64,000 nucleotides of DNA from Arthrobotrys musiformis (Eukaryota > Ascomycota > Orbiliomycetes > Orbiliales > Orbiliaceae). The DNA lies in contig JAVHJL010000008.1 of the NCBI GenBank assembly GCA_036971715.1, positions 1,302,001-1,366,000 of the forward strand. The letters are read 5' to 3'. Positions 47,512 to 57,972 of the stretch are shown here, piece after piece. The translations under genes and the position numbers were made by a program. How positions within the stretch are numbered: position 1 is the first letter of the stretch; the number at the start of each line of letters is the position of its first letter. The notes under the pieces were generated by a model that saw only the letters and a list, made by a program, of their open reading frames with translations, was not told the origin of the DNA and did no database searches.

Positions 47512-49173
47512 TTACACCCGTTTTGTAGTTGTTGTCGTTATTATCTTGGTGGATGTCTTCGGCGTCGTCGTGGTCTTCTTTGAGGTTGTGGTGGTTTTCT
47601 TGGAGCTTGTGGTCGTGGGCTTTTTGGTACTTGTGGTAGTTTTCTTCGAGGTTGTGGTGGTTTTCTTCGTAGTGGTTGTGGGCTTCTTTGAAGTTGTTGT
47701 GGTTTTCTTTGAGCTTGTAGTGGTTTTCTTAGAGGTCGTTGTAGTCTTCTTCGACGTTGTGCTAGTCTTCTTGGAAGTCGTAGTAGTCTTTTTCGAAGTT
47801 GTAGTAGTCTTCTTCGAAGTTGTAGTCGTCTTTTTCGGAGTAGTGGTAGTTGTCTTTGAAGTTGTCTTCGAACTAGTTTTTGGTGTTGTCGTGGTTGTTT
47901 TTGTACTTGTCTTTGTGCTTGTCTTTGGGGTCGTGGTTGTAGACTTTGTGCTTGTTTTCGTGGTCGTGGTAGTGGATCTCGTGGTTGTGGTTGTGGATTT
48001 CGTGGTCGTTACAGTTGTACTTGATTTGGAGGTGGTGGAGACGCTACTACTCTTGCTTGTTACTCCACTGGTCGTACTCGAAGTAGAAGTTTTGGTCGTG
48101 GTAGTGGAGGAGGATGAGGAAGAAGAAGAGCTGGATGTGGTATCATCATTACCAAGTGAGTTATAGACAGCAACATAATCGATGATCATGGCGCTTTCGA
48201 TGCCACCGATTGTATCATCAGTTGGAGTCCAGAAATTGGCAAGAGCATTGGGCAGAGCTCCTCCGATTGCAACGTCGAGGAGGATGAAAATTGGTTGATG
48301 GGTCAAGTTTCCCCATGTCTAGAAATGAGATGAGCTTCGAAGCTGATAATAAAACGCAAAGAGGATACTAACATATTCGTCTCCTACTCTGGAACCCAAT
48401 ACTCTGAATGTTTCGACACCATCCCTCTGCCAGCTGATGAACTCACTTTGCCACGTGCTACCAGTGCGGTCAATGATCAAACTGTAAGTATGGAATTCCC
48501 CCTTCGTAAACGATGAGGTAGACCCTATGCCGTTGGGTTCGTTGCATACGCCGCCGGGGTATACACCGCAATGAATAGTATTAAACGCAGTGCCCTGTGC
48601 GTTCACAGCTTCCATGATATCCAACTCTCCGGTATACGGCCACCCGCTATAACCGTTATTCCTAAAGGCCGCACCCATAGTCCAGAACGCCGGCCAGATA
48701 CCCCATTGGGAGGAATTAGGCGTATCCGGCAGCTTTATATTCGCCTCGATAAGAAGCTTCCTACCGGGTACGCATCGGTAGGTTCCCACGGACTCCATAC
48801 GGGCTGACGTCCACCCGCTCGAGCCTTTGATGGGGACAATGTTCAAGTTCCCGTCCCCGTCGAGGTAGGAGTTACTTGTGGATTTTACATATGTTTGGAT
48901 TTCACCGGTGCCCCAGTTAGCGGGTCCTCCTGGATAGGCGGTACCGAGATCCCACAGCCAGTTTGAACTGGATGGTAGGGTGTTTGCGGTACCCGTGAAG
49001 TCGTCCGAAAACGTCAATGACCAGCCATCGTAGGAAGGCACTGAGCGCTTATTCAGTGCGCTCGTGCGACGGATATGTGCATGACGGTGGTGGTGCGACG
49101 AATGAGCAGGGGCCGCATAAAAGGCGAGCAGGGAATAGACGAAAAACGCGTTGTTTAAAAAGGAGCGTGTCAT
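47512..49173 (-). CDS. GH16 glucanase with long Thr/Ser/Lys repeat tail
   Basis: Secreted family 16 glycoside hydrolase, likely acting on cell-wall or exogenous beta-glucan. Exons are complement 48373-49173 and 47512-48318 (535 aa), with a 54-nt phase-0 intron. The signal peptide covers about residues 1-25, with a basic site (HIRRTSALNKR) following that could be a propeptide. The GH16 domain has WGTGEIQTY, WPAFWTMG and the catalytic GELDIMEAVN (E183 nucleophile, D185, E188 acid/base). It ends near IIDYVAVYN. The remaining ~225 residues are low-complexity: Ser runs, then many KKTTTTS heptads, ending KRV without a hydrophobic GPI signal. The tail should be heavily O-mannosylated; its role as a wall anchor or stalk is inferred. 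Confidence 0.92.
47525..48150. repeat. Coding minisatellite, heptad KKTTTTS-type repeats
   Basis: On the minus strand the GH16 tail is built from imperfect 21-nt units coding Lys-Lys plus Thr/Ser, degrading into TSTK and TTPK variants upstream. On the + strand it is open for 206 codons as a Val/Phe-rich mirror, which is not a gene. Confidence 0.85.
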
Positions 49174-50121
49174 TTTGAGAGCGCAAAAAGGGGCCAAGTT
49201 TTTAAATGAATGTGTTGTTTCTCTCTCTCTCGATTTCGAAGCTGGAACGAAGATCGAAATTACAAAAAGAACTTCAAAAGGAACGGGAAAGATGGGCATC
49301 AAAGCTCGAAAGGGGGGGCCTTTTGTAAAATACAAATATTTCCCCTTCACCACAATTTTTCCGATTGCTTACGCGTTGACTCAATCCTTTTTTCACCATT
49401 GCGGCCGAGAGCCTTTTTTTTTTCTCCTATCGTGGGATTAATTGCCAGCGAAATCCATCCAATCTTAAATCTGCAGGGCGCAAGGCTGGTGGATTTAATC
49501 TAGAACCGTACGAATGTGGCATAGTTCTACCGCATTTCGTATCCCTTGGGCCCTGTTACCTGTCTAACGGGGGCTGCCGGTTGATAGTAGATTACGTTCA
49601 AAGACTGGTGGTACTTGAAATTTGTACCGAGGAAGTACTTGGTTATATATAGCGGCGGCTAGTTATCGAAGCTGTGACGATGATACACATAGGTACCTAG
49701 GTACCGTATGCCCATGCGTACCTTTCTCGAACGTTGTTTGAATATCCTTTTTAAAAGACAATATTGTCTCTAAGCTACCCGGCTCCTGGTTCTATCCCTT
49801 TCAGTGAATTTACCTTTTCGCTGGAGGTAACGGTGGACGTAACCAATTCTTTCAGGTCTAAATGGCAGGTTTGGCTTCTTTACTGGTCCGCCTGATACGA
49901 TATCGATAATGTAGCTCTAGATGTCTAGCACTCGGATAGATATGCCATATGATGATATTATTCAAGAACTTATAACTATCCGGGTCGATGGTAAACACCC
50001 CAAAATTAAGAGCTAATAGGTAACGCCGCGAGAACGATATAGTATTGCATGTATTGTACGTATACATTTATGTACAGGATTGTAGACTAACGAGTGTAAG
50101 AGGTCTCAAAGCTAGGGGTAT
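49174..50121. other. Intergenic upstream of GH16
   Basis: GH16 promoter side, with TCTCTCTCTC at 49220-49230, plus the 3' flank of the kinase-like gene. Nothing else seen. Confidence 0.5.
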
Positions 50122-51828
50122 TCAAGGAATTTGCTCTAACATTTCCAGTTTCACAAGCTCCGATCTAATTGCGCCCTCCGTCACCAAATCCGGGTCAGAG
50201 GTGGCTTCTCCGAGGCAGACTATTCGGATTGGAAACAAGCAATTCTTTTTTGAATTATAGGTTATACTCCGGAATCCAATATCTCGGTGCAACACACCAA
50301 GATCGTGGATGCTGAGTAGTGCTGTTCGCGCGAGCTCTTCGGTACCTGGGTACCATTCGTCCTTGATGCTCTCGCCACAATATTCAAGGACTTCAACTCC
50401 GAATCCGCCCCCGGCGTCTGTGCCGTAGGCGTATAGGGATGGGATGTATGCCCCTTGCAGAGGCGACAAGCGATGATACCTACGTCTTATTAGCAAAGAG
50501 TTCGGGAAGGGCTCACAAGTAGAAGGGGGAAGAGTCGACAATGGGGAAAGTACTGCTTAGGAGGTAACTAACATCATGATTTCACTTGAATATTGATGAG
50601 CAGCGGTAGGTTTCTGCAAGTCGTATATTTTCACCACCACTGGCACTTCATTATCAGGATCAGTCTTCGTGACAAAGATAGTCCCGCGCGAGATGTATTT
50701 AGAACTGGAGCTACTGCCTTCGATGACATCTCCCAGGCGTATACTGATTTTCCTAGCATCTAAACCCTCGTTTCCAACCAGTCCTGGGATAGGCGCAAAC
50801 TGTCGTCCATCTTTTCCAAACCGGATTATCCGGGCGCTTTCCGGCCAGGTCGGATCTATCGAAATATGCATGGACCCTTCTTTGAGGATTAAACATGCAA
50901 TGTAGGCAAATGCGGAGAGCGGAGATCTGAGTAATTCTCCGTTAAGATCTATTTCCGGAGAGCACTCCAGAACACCCTCTGGGTAGCGATCGTCCCAAAC
51001 TCTTCGCAGCACTCTCGTTGACTCTATCGTTGTTAGAATACCATATTTCAAGAAATTTATACTCATGTAACCGTATAGTTGGTGAACCGACTTTAGGTAG
51101 GGATCTAGGATATCCTCTCTATTTTTGTTAACTTGTTGGACAAAATCAATCCCCTTAAGAGGAAGCGTCCACGGCGTCTTTTGCTCGATTAATAACCGCG
51201 AGCTAGCTCCAGCGATCCCGGGTCCCCGTTCTGCGAACGTGAGCACGCGGCGGTCATGGCCACCGGTTTCGGCGGCTGGCTTGCAGCTGCGGAATAATGG
51301 TTTCGAACAACGGCCGTGTATTGATTCGATTATTTGCACGCACGGCTCTTCAAGTACACGCATAGCCCAGTCTCTGATTCTTGATTCGTCGGAAAGACCT
51401 ACTCCACTCTCGAGAGCCCTTTGCCAATGGAGGTCGTTATGAATCAGTGTGTCAAACTAGGGAATCAAGTTTCGTTGACTAAATTAGGCGAGGTTCTATG
51501 ACGGTGGTTTCGCATGTATATATTAAGATGAACTTACCTTTTCATCCAGATGTGGCCTGAATAATCCGTCAACATCAGCGAAAAAGTTTGGCCAGGGTCT
51601 GAATTCCGGTAGATATCTAGGATCTGCCGCGCTAGCCCGGCGCCCAGAAGATCTGAACTCGGGTGAGCCCCAAGCTTGCCCTTTTATAGCGCATTTTTGG
51701 AGGAAATCTCTTAAAGTAATCCCTTCTGATGCATGTGCTTGGCTAGATATTGCTCTCGATACGAAAGCACTAGCGGTGGGCTTGGGAGAGGTCCGTCTTA
51801 GGACAGCTAACCGGCGTAGGCGATTCAT
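50122..51828 (-). CDS. REase-like plus degenerate kinase-like protein (Crinkler-type effector class)
   Basis: Exons are complement 51538-51828, 50573-51456 and 50122-50479 (510 aa). All phases agree; CTAATAAG precedes the second acceptor. The middle part has SRLLIEQKTPWTLPL (E188-x-K190, the E-x-K of the PD-(D/E)XK fold) and HQLYGYMSINFLKYGILTT, a block seen in fungal and oomycete nuclease-kinase proteins. The C-terminal kinase-like part has VVVKIYDLQ, IMMYHRLSPLQGAYIPSLYA, a hinge at VLEYCGESI and VLHRDIGF (D458). The Asn expected five residues after HRD Asp is Ser, and the DFG position reads CLG (C480), so metal binding looks lost. Architecture from published CR-type effector surveys; function here, defensive, conflict-related or other, is unknown. 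An N-terminal Arg-rich stretch may be a targeting signal. Confidence 0.7.
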
Positions 51829-53268
51829 TTTGTAGCCTGGTTCGATGCATCGCTGATGTTACCAACGCTGCTTGTATATCCCACAATTGCCCCTTCCTCC
51901 TTATGTTGTTATGGGGTGCTAGTAAACTCCCTTGCCACGTATCTGTAGAAGAACTTTTGACACATCCGGAAATGAGGAGATCCATTCTGTGGTTGACGTT
52001 GGGAGCTTGTAGATTTTGAGTTTTTGAAGCTCGCATATGAGCACGTGCTCACCAGAGGCAAATCCGGTGATTGGGAAGGGGTTGGTGGGGGAACCCGGGG
52101 CTGTAGAATCGGCTCCTGATGAATAAACTACGCATGAATCACCATGTTCGGTAATACAAGAAAGAAAGAAGAAAATGAGGAGAGAAGGCTATGATGCTGA
52201 CGAAGTCGAGGAGAGTTCCCTTGAGACCTTGTGTTGCACCAACACGATTTTGTAGAATATACGAGGCTGTATTATGGCCTCGAGAGTCGACCACCGTGAT
52301 CCCGTGAGGCCACTCGAGATAGCTGCACTACTACACGTTTTAGTCAACGGTTCTGATACATGGACCCATGTAGGTTACAAGAGTGTACGATGACAATGTG
52401 CTTAACCAGTTTAAGCTAATATTATTCGCTTGCTATCCAACATGTCAGCATACCCGACTCCTGGAATTCGAATGGAGACCTATTGAGGGGTAGGTCGATA
52501 TATAACCGTGTTGTTTTTGTGGCATTTCCAACAGCCCCCAAACCCGCTCTTCATCGACCGTTTCGATTGTAATTCAATCGACGCCCAACAGATTTATAAA
52601 TTCACGTAATTGAGGTTGTCGGTATAGACGCTGTTTGTTCCTGAATACCCGCCCACGAGAATGTTCTCCATCTTTCTTAGACTCAACAAACACCATATTC
52701 GAATTTTGCGATCAACGCGCTATTAACTTCTCGAGCACGATATCGTACGATGTTGGTCATCTATAGACGCATAGACGCATAGACATAGACATATACCATA
52801 GCTCTCGAGCTTACTACGAAATAACTACAACTTTAACTCTCATACTATCGTGAGCAATGCTAGTTATCGTGAAATATAATATGTAGCTTCATAGTATAGT
52901 CGACTATTGGGAGGGAAGGAATTCTCATTCGCTCTCATCGTGATATTGGTGCTAGAGAAATAGGTATAAATAGAGGTGCCCCCCGAGTCCCTCTTCCATA
53001 ATACAGGTTTCTCTACCCCCATAGCCCAGGATCAATCCTGCACCCCCCAGACTAGGGTTAATCTTACACCTCCATTATAAAACCCCATGGCTCAGTTCAA
53101 TTGCTCACAGTCGTAGCTCCCACGCAGCTGCACAGCGTTAATAGCATTTTCTCGCTGCCCGTTAATAGGCTAGAGACCCTCGAGAACGAGACATATCGTC
53201 CCCGTAGATTCCTATATCTCAGTATTCTCGGATAACCTAGCTGCTCGGGAGAACGCCGGATAGCAGGT
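51829..53268. other. AT-rich spacer, divergent kinase-like / orphan gene
   Basis: 1.44 kb. Holds short direct repeats of ATAGACGC / ATAGACAT near 52764-52796 and a TATAAATA box at 52965. No recognisable gene. It may contain the orphan gene promoter. Confidence 0.5.
52965..52972 (+). promoter_or_regulatory. TATAAATA box candidate
   Basis: A good TATA consensus about 300 bp upstream of the orphan gene start at 53269. The distance suggests a 5' UTR or leader exon. Confidence 0.35.
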
Positions 53269-54549
53269 ATGGCGTCCAGGAGGTATATGCCCATGCAATT
53301 TGACCTCACCATATACGGGGTCAAGCAATCACCCGGTAGTCGACATACTCGACCGCAACTATGCTGCGTTAAGAACAATGACTCCGTTCTACTTAAGAAT
53401 CCCCTCAAGCAAGTTTTTGCAAACCACATCGCGCCACAATTGGGGGAGATGCCGGCCGGGTTGTATAACATACGCACTAAGTGTCTTATTGAAGTCAACT
53501 ACTGCACCCGCCTGTCTCCGGGACAGGTTCCGGGGAAACGCCGGAAGCGTGGGACGGAAGACATCATTTATGGGCTACCGGATGTCGATCGAGATCTCTT
53601 CCTGGCGCAAATTCTGGAGTCTCATTCGGGAGGCCAGACGAAGGATCTTTGGCAGGTGGTTTATTTCCGGCCCAAAGCAACATTTTGGTATCGCGCCAAG
53701 GCGCCTTTCCGTTTGATAGGGACGGCGTTGTATGCCTATCTGAAGCGGAATCCGGTCATTTATATAGAGGATTTGGCGGAAGGGTACTATTTAACCACCT
53801 GGAGATCTCGGGTGAAGCACGCATTGATCAAAAGCTTAAAGGGAGGTGAAAAATTCGTTCAGTTTTTGGAAGGGGGGCCTCGCGAGGAGAAGAAGGAGGA
53901 GGGGAAAGGGAAAGAGAAGGCGAAGGAGGAGGATGAGGAGGATGAGGATGAGGAGCCGGTGAAAAAAAGAGCCACACTACTGGACCTGAACAAATTTGAC
54001 TGGGATTGGCTCTGCCCGGAGCAGCGAGAGTGGCTGAAACCATCCTTTCCGGATGGTAGATCACCGATATTGACGCCTCTCGATCTAAACTTCGGTGCTG
54101 AACCAAACAGTGGAACGTCAACGCCTGTCGAGATGTATATCGGCACCAGGCCGAGTTGGAGATCAATGACGTCTGTCGAGCCAAATATCGGTCCTGAAAT
54201 GCGGTCTGGATACGAGGCCGGTTCTGAATCGAGTAGTGGGTCGCCATCGCCTGTCAATTCATATGTCGGTCCCCAATGCTCTCGTGTCCAAACGCCACAG
54301 GCCAATACCGGATTCGAACAGGAGAGCGAGGCAGGGCCATCTTCGAGGCCTTCTGTCTCATACACAGACTACACGGTGCCCGAATTCAGTATCGATATGG
54401 TACCCCAACTATGCGATGAGATCTTGCGAAGATTGGAAATGAGGGAGCATACTCACATTGAAATGCCCATGGTCCCAGAGGATTCGGCCGTGAGTTTTAA
54501 CTGGGCGCAAGGTGGGAAAAGAGCGGGGGGGAAAGAGGACGAAGCATAG
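53269..54549 (+). CDS. Orphan protein with acidic tract and degenerate repeats
   Basis: 426 aa, single exon from ATG 53269, not recognised. Residues 1-200 look globular (FDLTIYGVKQSPGSRH, DLWQVVYFRPKATFWYRA, FRLIGTALYAYLKRNPVIYI). Residues about 205-235 are a Lys/Glu block becoming acidic (EEDEEDEDEE). Next is DWDWLCPEQREWLKP. Residues about 265-355 contain five degenerate units around a TP-x-E/D-x-x-x-G core (for example STPVEMYIGTRP, SVEPNIGPEM, SPVNSYVGPQ). The C-terminal ~45 residues return to ordered-looking sequence (VPQLCDEILRRLEMREHTHI). The gene sits in a poor AT-rich neighbourhood beside the effector-like gene, typical of accessory sequence. No function is proposed. Confidence 0.6.
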   Translation: MASRRYMPMQFDLTIYGVKQSPGSRHTRPQLCCVKNNDSVLLKNPLKQVFANHIAPQLGEMPAGLYNIRTKCLIEVNYCTRLSPGQVPGKRRKRGTEDIIYGLPDVDRDLFLAQILESHSGGQTKDLWQVVYFRPKATFWYRAKAPFRLIGTALYAYLKRNPVIYIEDLAEGYYLTTWRSRVKHALIKSLKGGEKFVQFLEGGPREEKKEEGKGKEKAKEEDEEDEDEEPVKKRATLLDLNKFDWDWLCPEQREWLKPSFPDGRSPILTPLDLNFGAEPNSGTSTPVEMYIGTRPSWRSMTSVEPNIGPEMRSGYEAGSESSSGSPSPVNSYVGPQCSRVQTPQANTGFEQESEAGPSSRPSVSYTDYTVPEFSIDMVPQLCDEILRRLEMREHTHIEMPMVPEDSAVSFNWAQGGKRAGGKEDEA

Positions 54550-57263
54550 GGTTGAGTCTGGGTTGTTATGATATATTCCCAAAGGTATATCGACGACATC
54601 CTTGTGCGCCTAACCGTGTATCGACTCGGGCGAATAATAAGCCCTGGCGTTCGGCCTCACAACTTCATTTATGAAAATATATATATCCTCTTAAGATCTT
54701 CCGCACCAATTTTGTGGGTTTCCTTTGGATCCAGGGTTTCTAAGGACATCAAGTTTGCGAGTTTAAAGTTTTATTTTTTCTTATTTTTTTATTTTTTATT
54801 TTTTATTTATTTTTATTATTGGGGATGTAGTGTTAAGTTTAACAGTTTCAACGTTTCTGCGACTAGAATATCGTTATTGAGCAAGTTAACTTCATGCTTA
54901 TTTGTCGAATGATTGGATTCTCTACCGGTTCGGGGGCTACAGACTGGGACTTTTGGTATTATAAATCGTTCGGTGGCTATCGCGGATACGGAATTTTATT
55001 TTTGCCAACTTCTTGTAGCATTATAACATAGCTTCTCTCGTTGATTCAAGAAAAAATACAACATTAGTGCACCCTCTTCAAGCTTTCAAGAAATTTAGTG
55101 CGGGACTTGGTACAATCGGTCCGGACATGTGGGTATCGAAAATGTTTATGCCATGAACAATTAATCCCGCCATTTTTTCGGAATGTCGTGATGAAACGAA
55201 GCTTAACCGATCAAGGTCTAGAACAATGCGGAGGACAGAGACATTCAGCTACCGATGGTCTGATCGTTTCTTACGTAGCTAAGTACCTAAGCTACCGTGG
55301 AGCATCTTTGATGCCGCGGGTTTTAGACAAAGAGCTCCATCTAGCATTAGTTTGCATGCTTGGAAGGATCGAATCGACGGCTACGATTTGTCAAGGAGCG
55401 GACGGGAAAAGCCTTTTTAGCTTGGAAGATGGTACCAAGCTCGAGCGCTCCACTCCGGATAAGGGTTTGACGACGGGAGGAAAAAAAGCTGGGTTGATCC
55501 ATCCCGGCCAGATTCAGCCAGTCGCTTATCGTGATCTTGCCCGTCTGACCAATGGTTTGAGAAGCTGAGAGCCAGGGGGGGGAATTGTTCTTTCCCAACC
55601 GAATCTCGAAGCGGTAGGCCGAGGTCTGTGTGCAAGTTCACCAGATTTCGAGCTTTTACACATCATCGCGTTCATGTATGTAGTTATACTTACATCACAG
55701 GAGGTTTCCGCCCCTCTATTTCTTATGTAAATCACAAAACTGATATGTCTCGTTCGGCACAATCCGAGAATACTGCCAAATATGTGCATATGCACATACG
55801 TTTGCCAGGTTATAAATATCAAGGCTGCGCGGACGTTAATTACGTTAAACACGAGGCAGACTGACGGTGGCCCACGAAAATGGCTTTCAAGGAAGTCAAA
55901 GAAAGAGCACTGTCCCTTGCTTCGTGTGTAAAAAAAATTGCATTGAAGGTCCCTATCTGCAAGGACCGCAAATCCAAGAAGTTTGTGTTAACTTATGAAT
56001 TGGATGCCTATATATCCCTTCCCTTCCTTTTTACACTACTCGCGCGTACACGGTCCATGCATATGGCCACCCCACGGACGGAAACCGGATGCTGGAAACC
56101 CTCTTCTTTTAGCCAATTGCGCCCCACTTGTGGAATTCCTCATGTTACCACGAGGTTCCCTGTTGTGCAGGTTGTCCCAACGCCACCTGGATTCTTCTGT
56201 GATAGCTTCTTTCCCACCCCAAAGTCGTCGATGTCATTCGATCACCCGGGAACCAATGCAATAGCCAAGGAAAAGGTAGGCGAGAAAAAAAAAAATCGAA
56301 GGAAAGCACGCACACAATGAGCTCGAGCGGTGGAGCACCTGTTTCCCCTTCTTGCAGCTGTGACCTGATCGTGTTTACCATCCTTAGAACGGTGTAGCTT
56401 GCATCTGCGGCTTTCCAGCCCTTGCTTCGGGGCCTGGCTTTGATTTGATGAACGATGTTTCCCTCCTCGCTAGGGTGGCTTTCCACCCCTTGCAAGTAAC
56501 ATGCATAACCCGATCGCGTCCGAATGCATGCAATCTTCAGACTTTTTCTTTTTTGTTCTCTTCTCGCTACTTTCGCAAAAAAAATATCAAGTATCAGGAC
56601 CAATCGCAATTGTTGTTGAGGTGTGACAAGGGCTTGCAAGGAGGAGGAGAAAGAGAAAAACAGGATCAAGCTCAAGCAAGACAGTGGAAATGCAAGTGAC
56701 CTGGCGCGCAGCGGGGTCGGTTTCCGGCCCCTTCAGCCAGACGGGACGAAAGGATATAAAGCCCCATCGTCACCGGCAGGTGTGAATGATTCGTTTTTTT
56801 CCTCAGTATCCCGCATCAAGCCCTTTTGAAGTTTTTCCATCATTACCATTGTCCTAGCCTCAAGCTTTTTTTTGTTTCGCGCCCGCTGATTCTCGATTAT
56901 ATTCACCATTGACTAATCGAAACCTTGTGGAATTTGGGTTTCCTTCTTGAGCAATTGTCTCAATCCGTCGATTGTCGCTGTGTAACCTTCAACCTGCAGC
57001 ACAACACAAGAACTCTTCCGCTGCAGACGGTATAGCTTCTTGCCTGGTGCCTGGCTACGCACGAGACCACTTCGATAGATCTAGCCGCACTCGTCTGGGA
57101 CGATATATTGAGGACCCTCTTATCGAGTACTCTGAACGATTGGACTTGGTTTCCCTTATTCATCAAGTCTACCGAAGCAACTTCTGTCTTCATTTTTTCA
57201 AATACCCACATACACATTCACCGTATCATATCCATATAACGATATCTCTATAAACCCCCAAAA
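54550..57263. other. Gene-poor region
   Basis: 2.7 kb. It begins with a T-rich tract (about 54770-54820). Frames of 125-157 codons exist at 55098-55568 and 55880-56320 (plus) and 56145-56675 (minus), but none shows a recognisable motif and they overlap each other. A leader for the Cys-rich gene probably lies from about 56.85 kb. No transposon ends were seen. Confidence 0.5.
54770..54820. repeat. T-rich (TTTTTA)n low-complexity tract
   Basis: About 50 bases of almost only T with regular A interruptions, downstream of the orphan gene. Confidence 0.85.
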
Positions 57264-57539
57264 ATGGCCACCAGCACAACCTACGAAGTCTCCTCCCCAA
57301 CAACCGAGTCGCCCATGACCTACGAAAAGAAACTAGAACCCACAGTCCTGGAAACACAACCCACCTTCCCACCATCCGAAGAGAAAGGCGAAGAAAGCGG
57401 CGTCGGTTGTTGCGCGTGTCACGGTTGTTGGAAGTGGGCTCTTACGTATTTATTCTGCCAATGCGCCTGCATCGGGTTTTGCGTCGATCTAGCGACGGAG
57501 TGGGATTGGGATTGCGATTGTCTTAATTGCTGCAGTTAG
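57264..57539 (+). CDS. Small protein with Cys-rich, Trp-rich C-terminus
   Basis: 91 aa, single exon, with good context (CCAAAAATGGCC). The first ~45 residues are Thr/Glu/Pro-rich and disordered-looking. The rest is packed with Cys: VGCCACHGCWKWALTYLFCQ is followed by a further Cys-rich stretch ending LNCCS, about 11 Cys in 45 residues. There is a short hydrophobic centre (ALTYLFCQCACIGFCV). The layout recalls cysteine-rich transmembrane (CYSTM) modules, which usually carry the Cys run at the membrane-facing C-terminus, but the match is loose. There is no signal peptide. Metal binding or membrane association is possible. Confidence 0.6.
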   Translation: MATSTTYEVSSPTTESPMTYEKKLEPTVLETQPTFPPSEEKGEESGVGCCACHGCWKWALTYLFCQCACIGFCVDLATEWDWDCDCLNCCS

Positions 57540-57972
57540 TTGGTCTTTAGGCTTTTAGCGGGGGGGTTTTATGGTGTATGATTGAGGTAGCTTTCTTTTT
57601 TTTAATTCTTTCCTTTATTTATATTTTGCGTTTTTTGTTATATTTTAGAGAAGGGGCGTTTTTTGTGTCGATTTTGGTATGATATGTGTATATAAGACCG
57701 TCGAATCCAGCCAGTCGGTGCTCCTTGGTGTCAGTCGGTCAACTGATTCGGTTAGCCCCACGAGGCAAACCCAGGGTGACCTTGAACCTTGAACCCATCC
57801 AAGGAACCCGGATCGTGATTAATTCCGTGCGTAACCTCAAAAACCCTCTTTAAATACTATAACTTCCCTCAAAATAAGAATATCACTATATCCAAGTAAC
57901 CTTCCTCTTAAATAAAAATATAGAAATCAAAAAAAAAAAAAAAAACCTGTTGGCAATAAAGTTAAAAGAATA
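57540..57972. other. Intergenic before lone F-box gene
   Basis: Cys-rich gene 3' flank and F-box promoter. A run of about 17 As (57929-57946) lies roughly 30 bases before the start codon. Confidence 0.5.

Noticed and set aside
47546..48166. 206-codon plus-strand frame rich in Val and Phe
   Set aside because: It is the complement of the GH16 Thr/Lys repeat; the period explains the absence of stops.
55098..55568. 157-codon frame in the gene-poor region
   Set aside because: No true ATG until 55191, no motif, no splice support; kept as unproven.
56145..56675. 176-codon minus-strand frame in the gene-poor region
   Set aside because: Overlaps the 55880-56320 plus frame, shows no recognisable motif, and likely arises by chance.
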